Below are positions 10,129 through 19,517 of a DNA stretch of 64,000 nucleotides, in pieces. The notes under the pieces are model-generated. The model made no database searches and was not told the DNA's origin. It saw nothing but the letters and a program-made list of their open reading frames with translations. The stretch is from Ostreococcus lucimarinus CCE9901 (taxonomy: Eukaryota; Chlorophyta; Mamiellophyceae; Mamiellales; Bathycoccaceae), in assembly GCF_000092065.1 (NCBI RefSeq), contig NC_009365.1, forward strand, positions 186,001-250,000, given 5' to 3'. The translations under genes and the position numbers were made by a program. Within the stretch, counting starts at the first letter, position 1; each line of letters begins with the position of its first letter.

Positions 10129-11364
10129 ATGTCCGCGGCGCTGGCGGAGACGATCGCGCGCGACGCCGCGGACGGACGCGCGGGCGAGTACGACCTCGCG
10201 GGATTCGGCGAGGCGTGGGTCGACGCGCTCGTCGAGGCGGCGTTCGCGACGCCGACGCGCGCGAAAGGAGGGTTTTACGCGTCGTGCAAGTTCATCGTCG
10301 GCGGCGGGAAGAAGACGCGGGCGAAGTACGACGATGAGGTGGTGAAACACTTGACGGCGGCGCTGCGCGCGAGGGGGTTCGAGGACGACAGAGGCGCGAG
10401 CGCGTGCGAGGCGTGCCAAGGGACGTATAAGTACCAGCACGACACGGATAAGGATTTAAAATACTTGCACGTGTTTCCGAGGGTGACGCACGAGGCGGAG
10501 GGGGGGGAGGCGGCGGCGGCGGCGGGCGGGACGCAGTCGCCCGAGTATCGCGCGTGCGCGTGCGATTTGGAGGAGTTCGAGCGATTGGTGGAGATGTATT
10601 GTCCGAGCTTTTCGCAAAAGCGCGCGCTGTTGCGCAGGATGAAGGTGATGGAGCACGCGCTCGGGGCGCTGGAACAAAAGGTGATCGCGATGGAGAGCTT
10701 GAATGATCGCGAGCAGACGATGTACGACTCGATGGTTGAAGTCGCGGCGAAGATTGAGTTCTTACAACAGGCGCTGGACGACATGATCAAGAAGGGTCGA
10801 TTGACGAAAGGCGAACAAGGAGAAATCGTCGAAGATTTGGAGCTCAAGCTCGAAGATTTGAACCTGATGGTGAACGAGGCGAACGAGGAGGGGAAGCCGA
10901 AGCGCGCGGAGATGCTCGAGAGCAAGAAGGAAATCGTCGTCAAGAAGATTGACTCGGTGCGCGCGAAACCTCCAATCGTGTACACGGTGCCGCACGAACG
11001 CGAACTTTTGGACTTGAAGAAGGAGCTGAACTCGCTGAAAAAAATTGCCGCACAATCGAAAGGAAAGTTGATGAGCGGTGCGGACGCGGCGAAGTGCGCG
11101 AATATTCCCAAGCTCGAAGAGCGCATAGCGAATTTGGAAAACTCCGAGGAAAAAGGATGGTACGAGGACGAATGCCGAGCGCTTCTCTTTCCACCGGTCG
11201 CCGAAAAGAAAGCACCGGCGAAGGCCAAGGCGAGTGGCGCCAAAACCAATTCGGGATGGCTCACCAAGGCGGCAAAGGGCGGATCGCGCGGCGGAGGTGG
11301 ATCCGCGAAAGCTTCGTCGACTCGTGGTCCTTCCAACCCGTTCGCGATGCTCGGCGACGATTAG
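10129..11364 (+). CDS. Conserved-looking coiled-coil protein of unknown function
   Basis: The product is 411 aa from ATG 10129; the frame is open further upstream but crosses the promoter repeats. Residues 1-85 are compact and globular (GFYASCKFIVGGGKK, KYDDEVVKHLTAAL). A Cys pair CEAC (~88) and a YKYQHDTDKDLKYLHVFPR segment follow, then long heptad-like helices from ~160 to 345 rich in Glu/Lys/Leu. The C-terminus is basic, Gly/Ser-rich and ends GPSNPFAMLGDD. I do not recognise a family. Its only context clue is the shared, repeat-bearing promoter with primase large subunit, which suggests but does not prove cell-cycle expression. Confidence 0.75.
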   Translation: MSAALAETIARDAADGRAGEYDLAGFGEAWVDALVEAAFATPTRAKGGFYASCKFIVGGGKKTRAKYDDEVVKHLTAALRARGFEDDRGASACEACQGTYKYQHDTDKDLKYLHVFPRVTHEAEGGEAAAAAGGTQSPEYRACACDLEEFERLVEMYCPSFSQKRALLRRMKVMEHALGALEQKVIAMESLNDREQTMYDSMVEVAAKIEFLQQALDDMIKKGRLTKGEQGEIVEDLELKLEDLNLMVNEANEEGKPKRAEMLESKKEIVVKKIDSVRAKPPIVYTVPHERELLDLKKELNSLKKIAAQSKGKLMSGADAAKCANIPKLEERIANLENSEEKGWYEDECRALLFPPVAEKKAPAKAKASGAKTNSGWLTKAAKGGSRGGGGSAKASSTRGPSNPFAMLGDD

Positions 11365-11411
11365 CATATAGCGGGTGTTTATATATCACAACATTCATCA
11401 AAATGTGCGTA

Positions 11412-14400
11412 TCAACGTTCACTGTGGTGTCTGGGCGGTCGAAACGGCAAAGGTTCGACGTTCCAAATCTTCGCCGCGTACTCCCGAATCGTGCGATCGG
11501 ATGAAAACATCCACATCGAACACGCAGCTTCGATGCACTTTGCGGTCCACTTCTCTTCGTACTGATACGCCGCATCGGCTTCTGCAATCGCCCCTAGATA
11601 CGACGGAAAATCATGCGCGGTGAGGTAGACGTCTTTCCTCGGATCGATGGCGTCCAAGAGCTGGTTGTACGCTCCGTCGTCCGGCTTGCCGAAGATGCCG
11701 GCGCGAATCATTCCCATGGCGCGGTGAAGACGAGGATCAATTTTTGGTGGGTCGTGCGCCATCTTGCGTCGAATCGCCGCGACTTGATCCGCCTTCGCGC
11801 CAAACGTGAACATGTTATGCTCGCCAATCGCTTGTTCTATCTCGATGTTCGCCCCGTCCATTGTACCCACGATCAATCCGCCGTTCATGACGAACTTCAT
11901 GTTCCCGGTGCCGCTCGCCTCCATACCCGCAGTGGAGATGTGTTGCGAGATATCACTCGCGGGAATGAGAATCTCCGCTAGAGACACGTTGAAGTTGGGA
12001 ACGAACACCACCTTGAGTAAGTCACGACACGCCGCGTCGGAGTTCACGACTTCAGACACGGCGCATACGAGCATGACAAGATTTTTCGCCATGACGTATC
12101 CGGGCGCAGCTTTGCCGGCGATGATGTGCACGCGCGGCACCATTGTTTTGCGCTGTTCGGGCGTAGCCTGCGTGATTTCGGCGTAGCGGTGCACGATTCC
12201 AAGGACATTCAACAACTGGCGCTTGTATTCGTGTATGCGTTTGATTTGCATGTCGAACAAGGCGTTGGGATCGACGCGGATATTCATCGAACGGTACAGC
12301 CATTCCGCAAGCGCTTGCTTGTTCGTTTGCTTGGCCGCGCGCCAACGCTGTCGAAATTGCGGATCTTGCGCCATCGTCTTGATCGGCTCGAGTCGCTTGA
12401 GATCGTTTACCCACCCAGGGCCGACCATGCCCGTGTAAATGCTCGCGAGCGCTGGATTCGCTTGCAACAGCCATCGTCGCGGCGTGACACCATTCGTCAC
12501 GTTGATGAACTTTTCTGGCCACATCAACAAAAAGTCGGGGAATAGCAAAGACTTCAAAAGCTTGGTGTGGATCATCGCCACCCCGTTTACGGTGTGCGAC
12601 CCGATGACGGCTAAGTTGGACATGCGTACCATCTTGGGTGATGACTCTTCGATGATACTCATCGACGACATGCGCGCGGTGTCGTTTGGCCACATCTTTT
12701 GAACCTCAAGCAAAAACCGGTGGTTGATTTCGTAAATGATTTGCATGTGTCGCGGCAAGAGCTCGGTGATCATCGGCACCGGCCACTTCTCCAGTGCCTC
12801 CGGGAGAATGGTGTGGTTGGTGTACGCGAAGACTTTTCTCGTTATTTCCCACGCCTCGTCCCAAGGTAGACGCTCGATGTCGAGGAGCAAACGCATGAGT
12901 TCGGGAATAGCAATCGCCGGGTGCGTGTCGTTGAGCTGTATCGCCACCTTGTCCGGCATATTCTTCATCGTCGTAGACCCACGACCGACGTTCTTCTTGA
13001 AACGTCTATAGATGTCTTGTAAAGTCGCGCTGACGAAGAAGTATTGTTGCTTCAATCGCAAACGCTTACCTTCTTCCGTGGCGTCGTTCGGGTACAGCAC
13101 TGACGTGATACTCTCGCAACGTTCCTTCGCCTCGACCGCGCCGTAGTAATTACCGGCGTTAAACGAGGCGAGATTGAATTCGTGCGATGGCTTGCTACTC
13201 CACAGTCGCATATTGTTGGTGTTGTACGTACCGTAGCCTGGAATCGGGGTATCGTACGCCTGCGCCATGACGACTTCGCCGCCCTCCCACGCGTACAACG
13301 TGTTCCCGTCCGGATCTTGAAACTCTCGAACGTGGCCGAATAAACGAACCGGGTACTGCACGTCTAATCGTTCAACTTCCCACGGGTTCCCATCGGTAAG
13401 CCAATAATCTGGAAACTCCACTTGTTTACCATTCACGATTCTTTGCTCAAACATTCCGTACTTGTAGCGAATGCCGTACCCCCACGCGGGATAATTTTGC
13501 GTCGCGAGCGTGTCCAAGAAACAAGACGCCAAGCGCCCCAGACCCCCGTTCCCGAGCGCTGGCTCTTTTTCCTCTGACATGATATCTTCCAAATCGTATC
13601 CAATCTGCCGCAAAGCCTCGGCGTAGGCGCCTCGTAACCCGAGATTTGAGACGGCATTGCCGAGCGAGCGGCCGATTAAAAATTCGAGCGACAGATAGTA
13701 CACTTTCTTCGCCCCTTTCTTGGCCGAATACTGCTGCGTGTCCGTCCATCGCTCGATCAATCGATCTCGCACCGAGTGCGCGGTGGCTTGATAAAACGAG
13801 CTCGTATCGAGCTTGTACCTCCTTCGCGCGAGCGTATACTCCACGTGCCGCACCAACGATCGCTGCAAACTCGCCACGTCGTTTGGCAAGTACGTGCTCG
13901 ATAGCTTCCACAACAACTCCTTGTGCGCCAAGTGATCGACGCCCATCTCTGCATCGTCGACGTACTGACGCGGGCGATCGAGGATCGTCGTCGCGCTCTC
14001 CAAGAACGATGACTCGGTCACGTCCGCGCGATCGCTTTCCATATCCACGCTAAACGAATCCAGCTGCCCGAGCGAGTCTTTCCTCCGATGCTGCAACAAA
14101 GACGCTCCGCTCGACCGTGGACTGTGCAAGCTCACCGGCGGTCGCCCTCGATGATGATTCTGATGTTGTTGGTACTGATATCCACCCCTGTCGACGCCCA
14201 CGATCACGGGCATACCCGTCTCGTCGTCCCCTCGCGCGTACGATCCCGCGCCGCTCCTCGCCATCCGACCGCCGTACGCGCTCGACGTCGACGAGTCGTT
14301 CTCCTGCGCCAGATTCGCCCGCAAGCTCTGTTCGAGCCACGCGTCCACGCGCGTGTTTTGCCCGCTCGCCACGGACGAGCCCGGCTTCCGCCTCGCGCTC

Positions 14401-14792
14401 GTCGTCGTCGTCGTCGTCGCGTCTGGCTGTCGCGCCGCCAACCGCAGGCGCGTCATCAGCGTCAGCTCTTCGCTCGACCCCACGTCGCGCGTTCGCCCTC
14501 CCGCGAACGCCCCGCGCGCGAACGACGTATCCGCGGCGTCGTGCGCCGCGCCTTCGTCGTCGCCCGTCGCGTCGCGCCCCGTCGTCGTCGTCCCGTCGCG
14601 ATGCCGATGCGTCGGCGTCAACCTCTCCGGCGCGCTCCTCGCGAACGCCGCGTCCCAGAACGTCTTCGCGTCGCGCGGGCGCGCGTCGTCGTCGTCGAAC
14701 GCGACGTCATCGCGCGGCATCGCGTCGCGCGCGCGCGCGCCGTCGTCGCGCGCAGATCTCTGAAGAATTTGGATGACGGTAACCGTCGCCAT
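11412..14792 (-). CDS. Alpha-1,4-glucan (starch/glycogen) phosphorylase
   Basis: The C-terminal ~840 residues form a complete GT35 phosphorylase: LSLEFLIGRSLGNAV, EEPALGNGGLGRLA, KFINVTNGVTPRRW, VHIIAGKAAPGY and the PLP site GTGNMKFVMNGGL (PLP-binding Lys) with TMDGANIEI. It releases glucose-1-phosphate from starch or maltodextrins. No insertion like that of plant plastidial PHO1 is visible between the two catalytic halves. The first ~285 residues are low-complexity (Asp/Arg/Ser/Thr, His-rich), without clear homology. The ATG at 14792 is only 11 bp from the divergent TRAPPC2L start, so the true start may be one of the later Met codons, for example near 14720. Confidence 0.93.
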   Translation of the reverse strand: MATVTVIQILQRSARDDGARARDAMPRDDVAFDDDDARPRDAKTFWDAAFARSAPERLTPTHRHRDGTTTTGRDATGDDEGAAHDAADTSFARGAFAGGRTRDVGSSEELTLMTRLRLAARQPDATTTTTTSARRKPGSSVASGQNTRVDAWLEQSLRANLAQENDSSTSSAYGGRMARSGAGSYARGDDETGMPVIVGVDRGGYQYQQHQNHHRGRPPVSLHSPRSSGASLLQHRRKDSLGQLDSFSVDMESDRADVTESSFLESATTILDRPRQYVDDAEMGVDHLAHKELLWKLSSTYLPNDVASLQRSLVRHVEYTLARRRYKLDTSSFYQATAHSVRDRLIERWTDTQQYSAKKGAKKVYYLSLEFLIGRSLGNAVSNLGLRGAYAEALRQIGYDLEDIMSEEKEPALGNGGLGRLASCFLDTLATQNYPAWGYGIRYKYGMFEQRIVNGKQVEFPDYWLTDGNPWEVERLDVQYPVRLFGHVREFQDPDGNTLYAWEGGEVVMAQAYDTPIPGYGTYNTNNMRLWSSKPSHEFNLASFNAGNYYGAVEAKERCESITSVLYPNDATEEGKRLRLKQQYFFVSATLQDIYRRFKKNVGRGSTTMKNMPDKVAIQLNDTHPAIAIPELMRLLLDIERLPWDEAWEITRKVFAYTNHTILPEALEKWPVPMITELLPRHMQIIYEINHRFLLEVQKMWPNDTARMSSMSIIEESSPKMVRMSNLAVIGSHTVNGVAMIHTKLLKSLLFPDFLLMWPEKFINVTNGVTPRRWLLQANPALASIYTGMVGPGWVNDLKRLEPIKTMAQDPQFRQRWRAAKQTNKQALAEWLYRSMNIRVDPNALFDMQIKRIHEYKRQLLNVLGIVHRYAEITQATPEQRKTMVPRVHIIAGKAAPGYVMAKNLVMLVCAVSEVVNSDAACRDLLKVVFVPNFNVSLAEILIPASDISQHISTAGMEASGTGNMKFVMNGGLIVGTMDGANIEIEQAIGEHNMFTFGAKADQVAAIRRKMAHDPPKIDPRLHRAMGMIRAGIFGKPDDGAYNQLLDAIDPRKDVYLTAHDFPSYLGAIAEADAAYQYEEKWTAKCIEAACSMWMFSSDRTIREYAAKIWNVEPLPFRPPRHHSER

Positions 14793-14803
14793 CTCGCGGC
14801 GCG

Positions 14804-15366
14804 ATGTCGACGCGCGCGCCCGCGTTCGTCGCCGTCGTCGGCGCGGAGAGCGCGCCGGTGTTCGTCGCGTCGCTCGGCGCGCGCGAGGGCGCGAACGAAG
14901 CGTGCGTGACGCGCGCGAGCGCGGGATTTCGTCTCGACCGCGCGCGCGACGAGACGACGAGACGACGAGACGACGTCGACTGACGGCGAACTCGCGCGTT
15001 TCGTCGCGCAGCGCGCACGCGTCGCGCGCGCACGCCGCGCTGGACGCGATCGACGCGAAACTCGGCGCGATGACGACGGAGAGCGCGACGAGGTACTTGG
15101 GGGAGTGTCACCGCGCGCACGACGGCGTGTGCTACGGGTACGCGACGCGGTCGAGGGCGAGGATGGTGCTCGCGTACGAGGAAGACGCGAGCGAGGAGAC
15201 GGTGAGGAAGGATTTTGATTATTTAGCGACGGCGTACGCGGAGGCGGCGTGCGATGCGTTCGGGGAGATTGGGGGGAGGACGACGAGCGAGCGGTTTCGC
15301 GAGCGATGCGAAGCGTTGGGATCGGACGCGCGGCGGCGCGAGGAGGGGACGGGCGGTGGTGGGTGA
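14804..15366 (+). CDS. TRAPPC2L: TRAPP complex subunit 2-like (TRAPPC2L), two exons
   Basis: Exon 1 (14804-14901) encodes MSTRAPAFVAVVGAESAPVF, the longin-type first strands. An intron (14902-15011) has donor GTGCGTGAC, branch CTGAC near 14979 and acceptor GCGCAG. Exon 2 (15012-15366) gives LDAIDAKLG, RYLGECHRAHDGVCYGYATRS and a C-terminal helix TSERFRERCEAL. The 150-aa product aligns by eye with TRAPPC2L along its whole length (LD.ID.K, ..G.....D..VYGY.T...., ...F...Y..A...PF....I.S..F..R). It is a small core subunit of the TRAPP tethering complex that works on Rab1/Rab11 at the Golgi. The splice model is needed, since the two halves lie in different frames. Confidence 0.8.
14902..15011 (+). 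other. Intron of TRAPPC2L
   Basis: It is 110 bp with donor GTGCGTGA, CTGAC at about 14979-14983 and acceptor CAG ending at 15011. The phase-2 junction GC|C encodes Ala. Confidence 0.75.
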
Positions 15367-15567
15367 GCGTCGGCGCGACGCGCGTGGATTTCGCGTGATT
15401 TCGCGAATGGAGTGGTTTAGGAGTCAGCATGAAGACGGGGTTAGCGATTGTTTGACGCATGAGACCAGAGTTTAGTTTTGCGCAAGGGACGTTTTAGTGA
15501 GAAACCAAAGTTTAAAATGATTACATGTCGTAGCGCCGCTAAGAATATATATACTCTCGCGTATGAC

Positions 15568-17421
15568 TTACGAGTCTTGCTTCTTAAGAAGCGGGAACGC
15601 GATGACGTCGCGAATCGACGGCGAATTCGTGAGAAGCATGACGAGACGATCGACGCCGAGACCCATACCCGCGGTCGGGGGCATGCCGTACTCGAGCGCG
15701 GCGACGAAATCTTCATCCATTTCGACGTCGTACGCCTCGTCTTCGAGCGCTTTGAGTTCGTCTTTACCACTCGCCGCCGCCGCTTCGCGCTGCGCCGCGC
15801 TCGTTTTCGCGTGCGTCACCATCTGCGCCTCGAGGCGTTTACGTTGATCGATGGGATCGGTCAACTCGCTGAACGAGTTCGCGAGCTCGCGACCGACGAC
15901 GAAGAGCTCGAACCGTTCGGTGACTCCCGGTTTACTACGGTGCGGTTTCGCGAGAGGAGAAATCTCGAGCGGGTGGTCGAGAACGAACGTGGGCTGAATC
16001 AAATCGCTTTCGCACGCGGCTTCAAACATTTCGTTCAGCACGTGACCGACGCTCGCCGCCAACTTGACACCTTTGATGCCTTCCCCAGCTTTCTTAGAGT
16101 GCGCCTTGAGCGCGGGAATTGCCGCTGCCTTGGCTCCTTCCAAGTCATCCCCGAACGCCATGACGTCTACGCCCGTGGCTTCCTTGACTAGATCGTTCAT
16201 CGGCGCCCGGCGCCACGGGCGTTGGCTCAAATCAATCGTCACGTCGCCGTAAGGAATCGTCAGCGTCCCGCACGCCTTCATCGCGCATCGACAAATCATC
16301 TCTTCCGTGAGCTCCAACATGTCCGTGACGTCGGCGTACGCCTGATACACTTCTATGGACGTAAACTCCGGGTTGTGTCGCGTGCTCAAGCCTTCGTTGC
16401 GAAACACGCGTCCGAGCTCGTACACGCGTTCGAAACCGCCGACGACGAGTCGCTTGAGATGCAACTCGGTGGCGATACGAAGCGTGAGCTGCATGCCGAG
16501 CGCGTTGTGGAAGGTGTTGAAGGGCTTCGCGTCCGCGCCGCCCGCTTGCGTGTGCAGCACGGGCGTCTCCATCTCCAAAAACCCGTCGTCGTCGAGCATT
16601 CGACGAATGGTGGAGATGATGTTCGAGCGCGCCTTGAACGTGTTTCGCACCTCGGGCGACACGATCAAGTCCACGTATCGCTGCCGGTATCGCTTCTCCA
16701 CGTCCTGCAATCCGTGCCACTTATCCGGCAACGGCAGCAGCGCCTTTGTCAACATTTGCACCTTGGCCGGCACGATGGACAGCTCCCCCTTATCGCTCCT
16801 TTTCACGCTCCCGTGCACGCCGATGATGTCCCCGACGTCCACGAGTTCCGTGATCATCTCAAACGCCCCCGGGCTCGTCTCATCCAACCGTTTCTTATCG
16901 CAAAACAACTGCACGCTTCCCCGTTCGTCCACCAGCGACAAAAACGCCAACTTCCCGAACGACCGCTTCGCCATCACCCTTCCGCACACCGCCTCGCTCG
17001 AGCCCTCGATCTCGACCCCGTTCTCCAATCCTTCGTGTTCCCTCTGCAGCGCATCGCAATATTTCGTGCGATCGAACCGGTAATCGAATCCCCGCTGTCC
17101 GAGCGCGCCGAGCGCGTCCAGCTTTTGCGCGCGCAGCGCCTTGACCTCCTCGGGCGAGCTCGTCACCCCGCTCGCGTCTCGTCCGCCGCCCTCGCCGCGC
17201 TTTCGATTCCCCGCGCCGCCGTCGCGCTTTTTATTCGTTCCCGCGTCGCTCGCGCGCGCGCGCGTCCTCGTCGTCGCGCCTCGTCGTCGCGTCGTCGCCG
17301 CCGTCGCCGTCGCGCGCGCGCTCTCGCGCTCGCTCGCGCGCGTCGACGCCCGCGGGCGCGCCGCGAGCGACGCGCGCGGCGTCGAGACCGTCCTTCGCGC
17401 GAACGCGCGCGCGAGCAGCAT
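15568..17421 (-). CDS. Lysyl-tRNA synthetase, class II, with organelle-type presequence
   Basis: The product is 617 aa. Residues 1-90 are Arg/Ala/Ser/Thr-rich with almost no acidic residues up to ~45 ([19 protein letters not shown]), as in a plastid or mitochondrial transit peptide. An OB-fold anticodon-binding domain follows ([19 protein letters not shown]), then the class II core: motif 1 around [20 protein letters not shown], motif 2 [18 protein letters not shown], motif 3 [13 protein letters not shown]. It charges tRNA-Lys. An N-terminal basic stretch ([15 protein letters not shown]) follows the presequence. Its ATG at 17421 shares a CATG palindrome with an ATG in frame with the divergent DeSI-like gene. 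Confidence 0.95.
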   Translation of the reverse strand: MLLARAFARRTVSTPRASLAARPRASTRASERESARATATAATTRRRGATTRTRARASDAGTNKKRDGGAGNRKRGEGGGRDASGVTSSPEEVKALRAQKLDALGALGQRGFDYRFDRTKYCDALQREHEGLENGVEIEGSSEAVCGRVMAKRSFGKLAFLSLVDERGSVQLFCDKKRLDETSPGAFEMITELVDVGDIIGVHGSVKRSDKGELSIVPAKVQMLTKALLPLPDKWHGLQDVEKRYRQRYVDLIVSPEVRNTFKARSNIISTIRRMLDDDGFLEMETPVLHTQAGGADAKPFNTFHNALGMQLTLRIATELHLKRLVVGGFERVYELGRVFRNEGLSTRHNPEFTSIEVYQAYADVTDMLELTEEMICRCAMKACGTLTIPYGDVTIDLSQRPWRRAPMNDLVKEATGVDVMAFGDDLEGAKAAAIPALKAHSKKAGEGIKGVKLAASVGHVLNEMFEAACESDLIQPTFVLDHPLEISPLAKPHRSKPGVTERFELFVVGRELANSFSELTDPIDQRKRLEAQMVTHAKTSAAQREAAAASGKDELKALEDEAYDVEMDEDFVAALEYGMPPTAGMGLGVDRLVMLLTNSPSIRDVIAFPLLKKQDS

Positions 17422-17551
17422 GCTCCGCGTCGCGCTCTGCGCGCGGCGCCGCGACGGATTCGCGCGCGCTCGACTCGAGGTTTTCGGTGCGACGAATCGT
17501 CACACCGCGACGCGCGCGCGTCGCGAAAGCGCGCGCGAATCCGTCGAAACG

Positions 17552-18199
17552 ATGGCGCTCGTCACGCTGTCGGTGTACGACATCAAGCACGCGGAGAACG
17601 CGCGGATATCGAGCGCGGTGACGTCGCTGAACACGCTGACGAGAAACGCGCTCAACGTCGGTGGCATCTTCCACGGCGGCGTCGAGGTGTTCGGCGACGA
17701 GTGGAGCTTTGGGTACTGCCCGGAGGGCTCGGGCGTGTATCGATGCAACCCGCGGATGAATCCGATGTACGAATACCGCGAGTCGGTGCCGCTGGGGGTG
17801 ACGTCGCTGTCGCCGGCGCGCGCGAGCGCGGCGGTGGCGGCGCTGCGCGCGCAATGGCGAGGGAGCGATTACGAGGTGCTGGAGAGGAATTGTAATCACT
17901 TTTGTGAGGCGCTGTGCGAGGCGCTCGGGTGCGAGGGACCGCCGGAGTGGCTGAACGCGTTCGCGAATAACGCGAACAAGGCGCGAGGGGCGTACCAGAG
18001 CGCGGTGAGCGGGGTGGAGAGCGCGTACGAGAGCGCGGTGAGCGGCGTCGCGGGCGCGTGGGCGTGGCTCGCGAGCGGCGGGGGGACGTCGGCGTCGAGT
18101 TACGCGAGCGCGTTGGAGAGCGAGGGCGAGCGCGAGGGCGGCGTGGTGGACGGGCCGCGCGCGGACGACGACGACGCGCGGCGCGGCGCGCGAGAGTAG
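17552..18199 (+). CDS. DeSI-like (PPPDE) cysteine peptidase
   Basis: The product is 215 aa from ATG 17552. The PPPDE/DeSI fold is recognisable. The catalytic His is in GGIFHGGVEVFGDEWSFGYC and the catalytic Cys in LERNCNHFCEAL, with VYD near the N-terminus and a LGCEGPPEWLN motif after the Cys as in DESI2-type proteins. Such enzymes remove SUMO or ubiquitin or depalmitoylate proteins; the substrate here is unknown. The C-terminal ~65 residues contain a repeated YxSAVSGV segment (YQSAVSGVESAYESAVSGV) and an acidic tail. The frame stays open to an ATG at 17420, which would add 44 Arg-rich residues. I prefer 17552 because the upstream ATG overlaps the lysyl-tRNA synthetase start. Confidence 0.85.
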   Translation: MALVTLSVYDIKHAENARISSAVTSLNTLTRNALNVGGIFHGGVEVFGDEWSFGYCPEGSGVYRCNPRMNPMYEYRESVPLGVTSLSPARASAAVAALRAQWRGSDYEVLERNCNHFCEALCEALGCEGPPEWLNAFANNANKARGAYQSAVSGVESAYESAVSGVAGAWAWLASGGGTSASSYASALESEGEREGGVVDGPRADDDDARRGARE

Positions 18200-18378
18200 C
18201 GCGTCGCGGTCGTCGTCGATGCGTTCGAGCGCGTTCGAGCGCGACGCGGATGAAACATCGCGGTGGATGTATTTCTTGGTCGTCTCTTTCGCTCGCGCGT
18301 CGTCGGCAGTAGTCAGGGTTGAAGCGCTGTTATAGATAGATTTGGTAGTTCGGCGTCCCGCACAACGCGCCTCGCGTC

Positions 18379-19476
18379 ATGCTTTCGCGCGGTCTCGTCT
18401 CGACGTCTCGAGCGTCTGTCGCCCGCGCGCGCGCGCCTGCGAGACAACAGCGCGCGACGACGTCGCGCCGCGCGTCGATCGTCCGTCGAACCGCCGCGCG
18501 CGCGACGAACGACGACGATAAAGCGTCGTCTTCTCAAGATGTCCCGGACGACGAACCGACGCCCGCGGTCGGCGACACGGACGTCAACAGCGCGCTAGGC
18601 GACGTCATCAGCTCGCCGTTGTTTTACGTCACGTTCGGCGTCGCCGGCGGCGTCGGACTGGTGCGCGCGCTCGGGGAGAACGCGAGCTTTCTGCTGAGCG
18701 CGGCGCCGGTGGTCTTGCTCACGGTGATTTCGAAGACGTCGTTCGGCGAGTCGCTGATGAAGAATATCGACGACCAACGACCGGCGTTGGTGGCGGAGAA
18801 GGCGCGAAGGGAAAACGAACGCGCGCGAGCGCGGGAGAGAAGTTCGCTGTACGGCGCGCGGCGAGTGAAATTTTTGGGAGACGCGGAGTACGAGTATCCG
18901 GCGCACTTGGACGGCTCGCTGTGCGGCGACGCGGGATTCGATCCGCTCGGGCTCGGGAAAGATGATTTGCCGCGCATGCGCGAATTAGAACTCTTGCACG
19001 CGCGTTGGGCGATGTTGGGAATCGTTGGTGTGGCGGTGCCAGAGCTTTTAGAGCGCTACGGCGTGGCAGATTTGGGCGAGCCGGTGTGGTGGAAAGTCGG
19101 CGCGGCGAAGATGAATAGCGACGTCTCGCTCGATTACTTTGGCTTGCAAGGTTTTCATATCGCCGGCGGATCGGGGATAGCCATCATCGCGGCGTGCCAG
19201 GTTGTGTTGATGGGCGGTCCAGAGTACGCGCGGTACGTCGGGATCGACTCGCTCGAGCCGGTGGGCGTTTACCTCCCGGGCGACAAAGATTATCCTGGCG
19301 GCGCGCCGTTTGATCCGTTCAAGATTTCCGACGACGCCGACGAGTTCGAAAAACAAAAGGTCATGGAGATTAAGCACGGACGCTTAGCCATGATCGCCAT
19401 GCTCGGAGTCGCCGCGCAAGCATTCGTCACGCGCGCGGGGCCGATCGAAAACTTAGCGAGTGTGTTTAGCGGTTGA
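18379..19476 (+). CDS. Light-harvesting chlorophyll a/b-binding family protein, LHCB7-like
   Basis: The 365-aa product begins with an Arg/Ser/Ala-rich plastid transit peptide (about 1-45). Two extra hydrophobic segments follow (FYVTFGVAGGVGLVRAL and LLSAAPVVLLTVI, roughly 80-115). Then comes the LHC core: DGSLCGDAGFDPLGLG, helix 1 RELELLHARWAMLGIVGV with the paired Glu/His/Arg ligands, a central helix (GIAIIAACQVVLMGG) and helix 3 MEIKHGRLAMIAMLGVAAQ. This is a three-helix antenna protein of the thylakoid. The extra N-terminal membrane segments are the reason for the LHCB7-like label; that sub-assignment is less sure than the family. Confidence 0.9.
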   Translation: MLSRGLVSTSRASVARARAPARQQRATTSRRASIVRRTAARATNDDDKASSSQDVPDDEPTPAVGDTDVNSALGDVISSPLFYVTFGVAGGVGLVRALGENASFLLSAAPVVLLTVISKTSFGESLMKNIDDQRPALVAEKARRENERARARERSSLYGARRVKFLGDAEYEYPAHLDGSLCGDAGFDPLGLGKDDLPRMRELELLHARWAMLGIVGVAVPELLERYGVADLGEPVWWKVGAAKMNSDVSLDYFGLQGFHIAGGSGIAIIAACQVVLMGGPEYARYVGIDSLEPVGVYLPGDKDYPGGAPFDPFKISDDADEFEKQKVMEIKHGRLAMIAMLGVAAQAFVTRAGPIENLASVFSG

Positions 19477-19517
19477 AAATTGATTCTTGATTAAAAAGAC
19501 GAGAACGCGCGTTTCGG

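Noticed and set aside
8079-10337. Very long plus-strand open frame antisense to primase
   Set aside because: It mirrors primase codons, is Arg/His-rich, begins without a convincing ATG and has no domain. GC-rich coding DNA gives such antisense frames throughout the window (also 5299-6513, 16222-17895 and 29347-30573).
17141-17551. N-terminal 137 residues of the DeSI-like frame
   Set aside because: This part is antisense to the lysyl-tRNA synthetase presequence and is compositionally its mirror. Homology starts at MALVTLSVYD.
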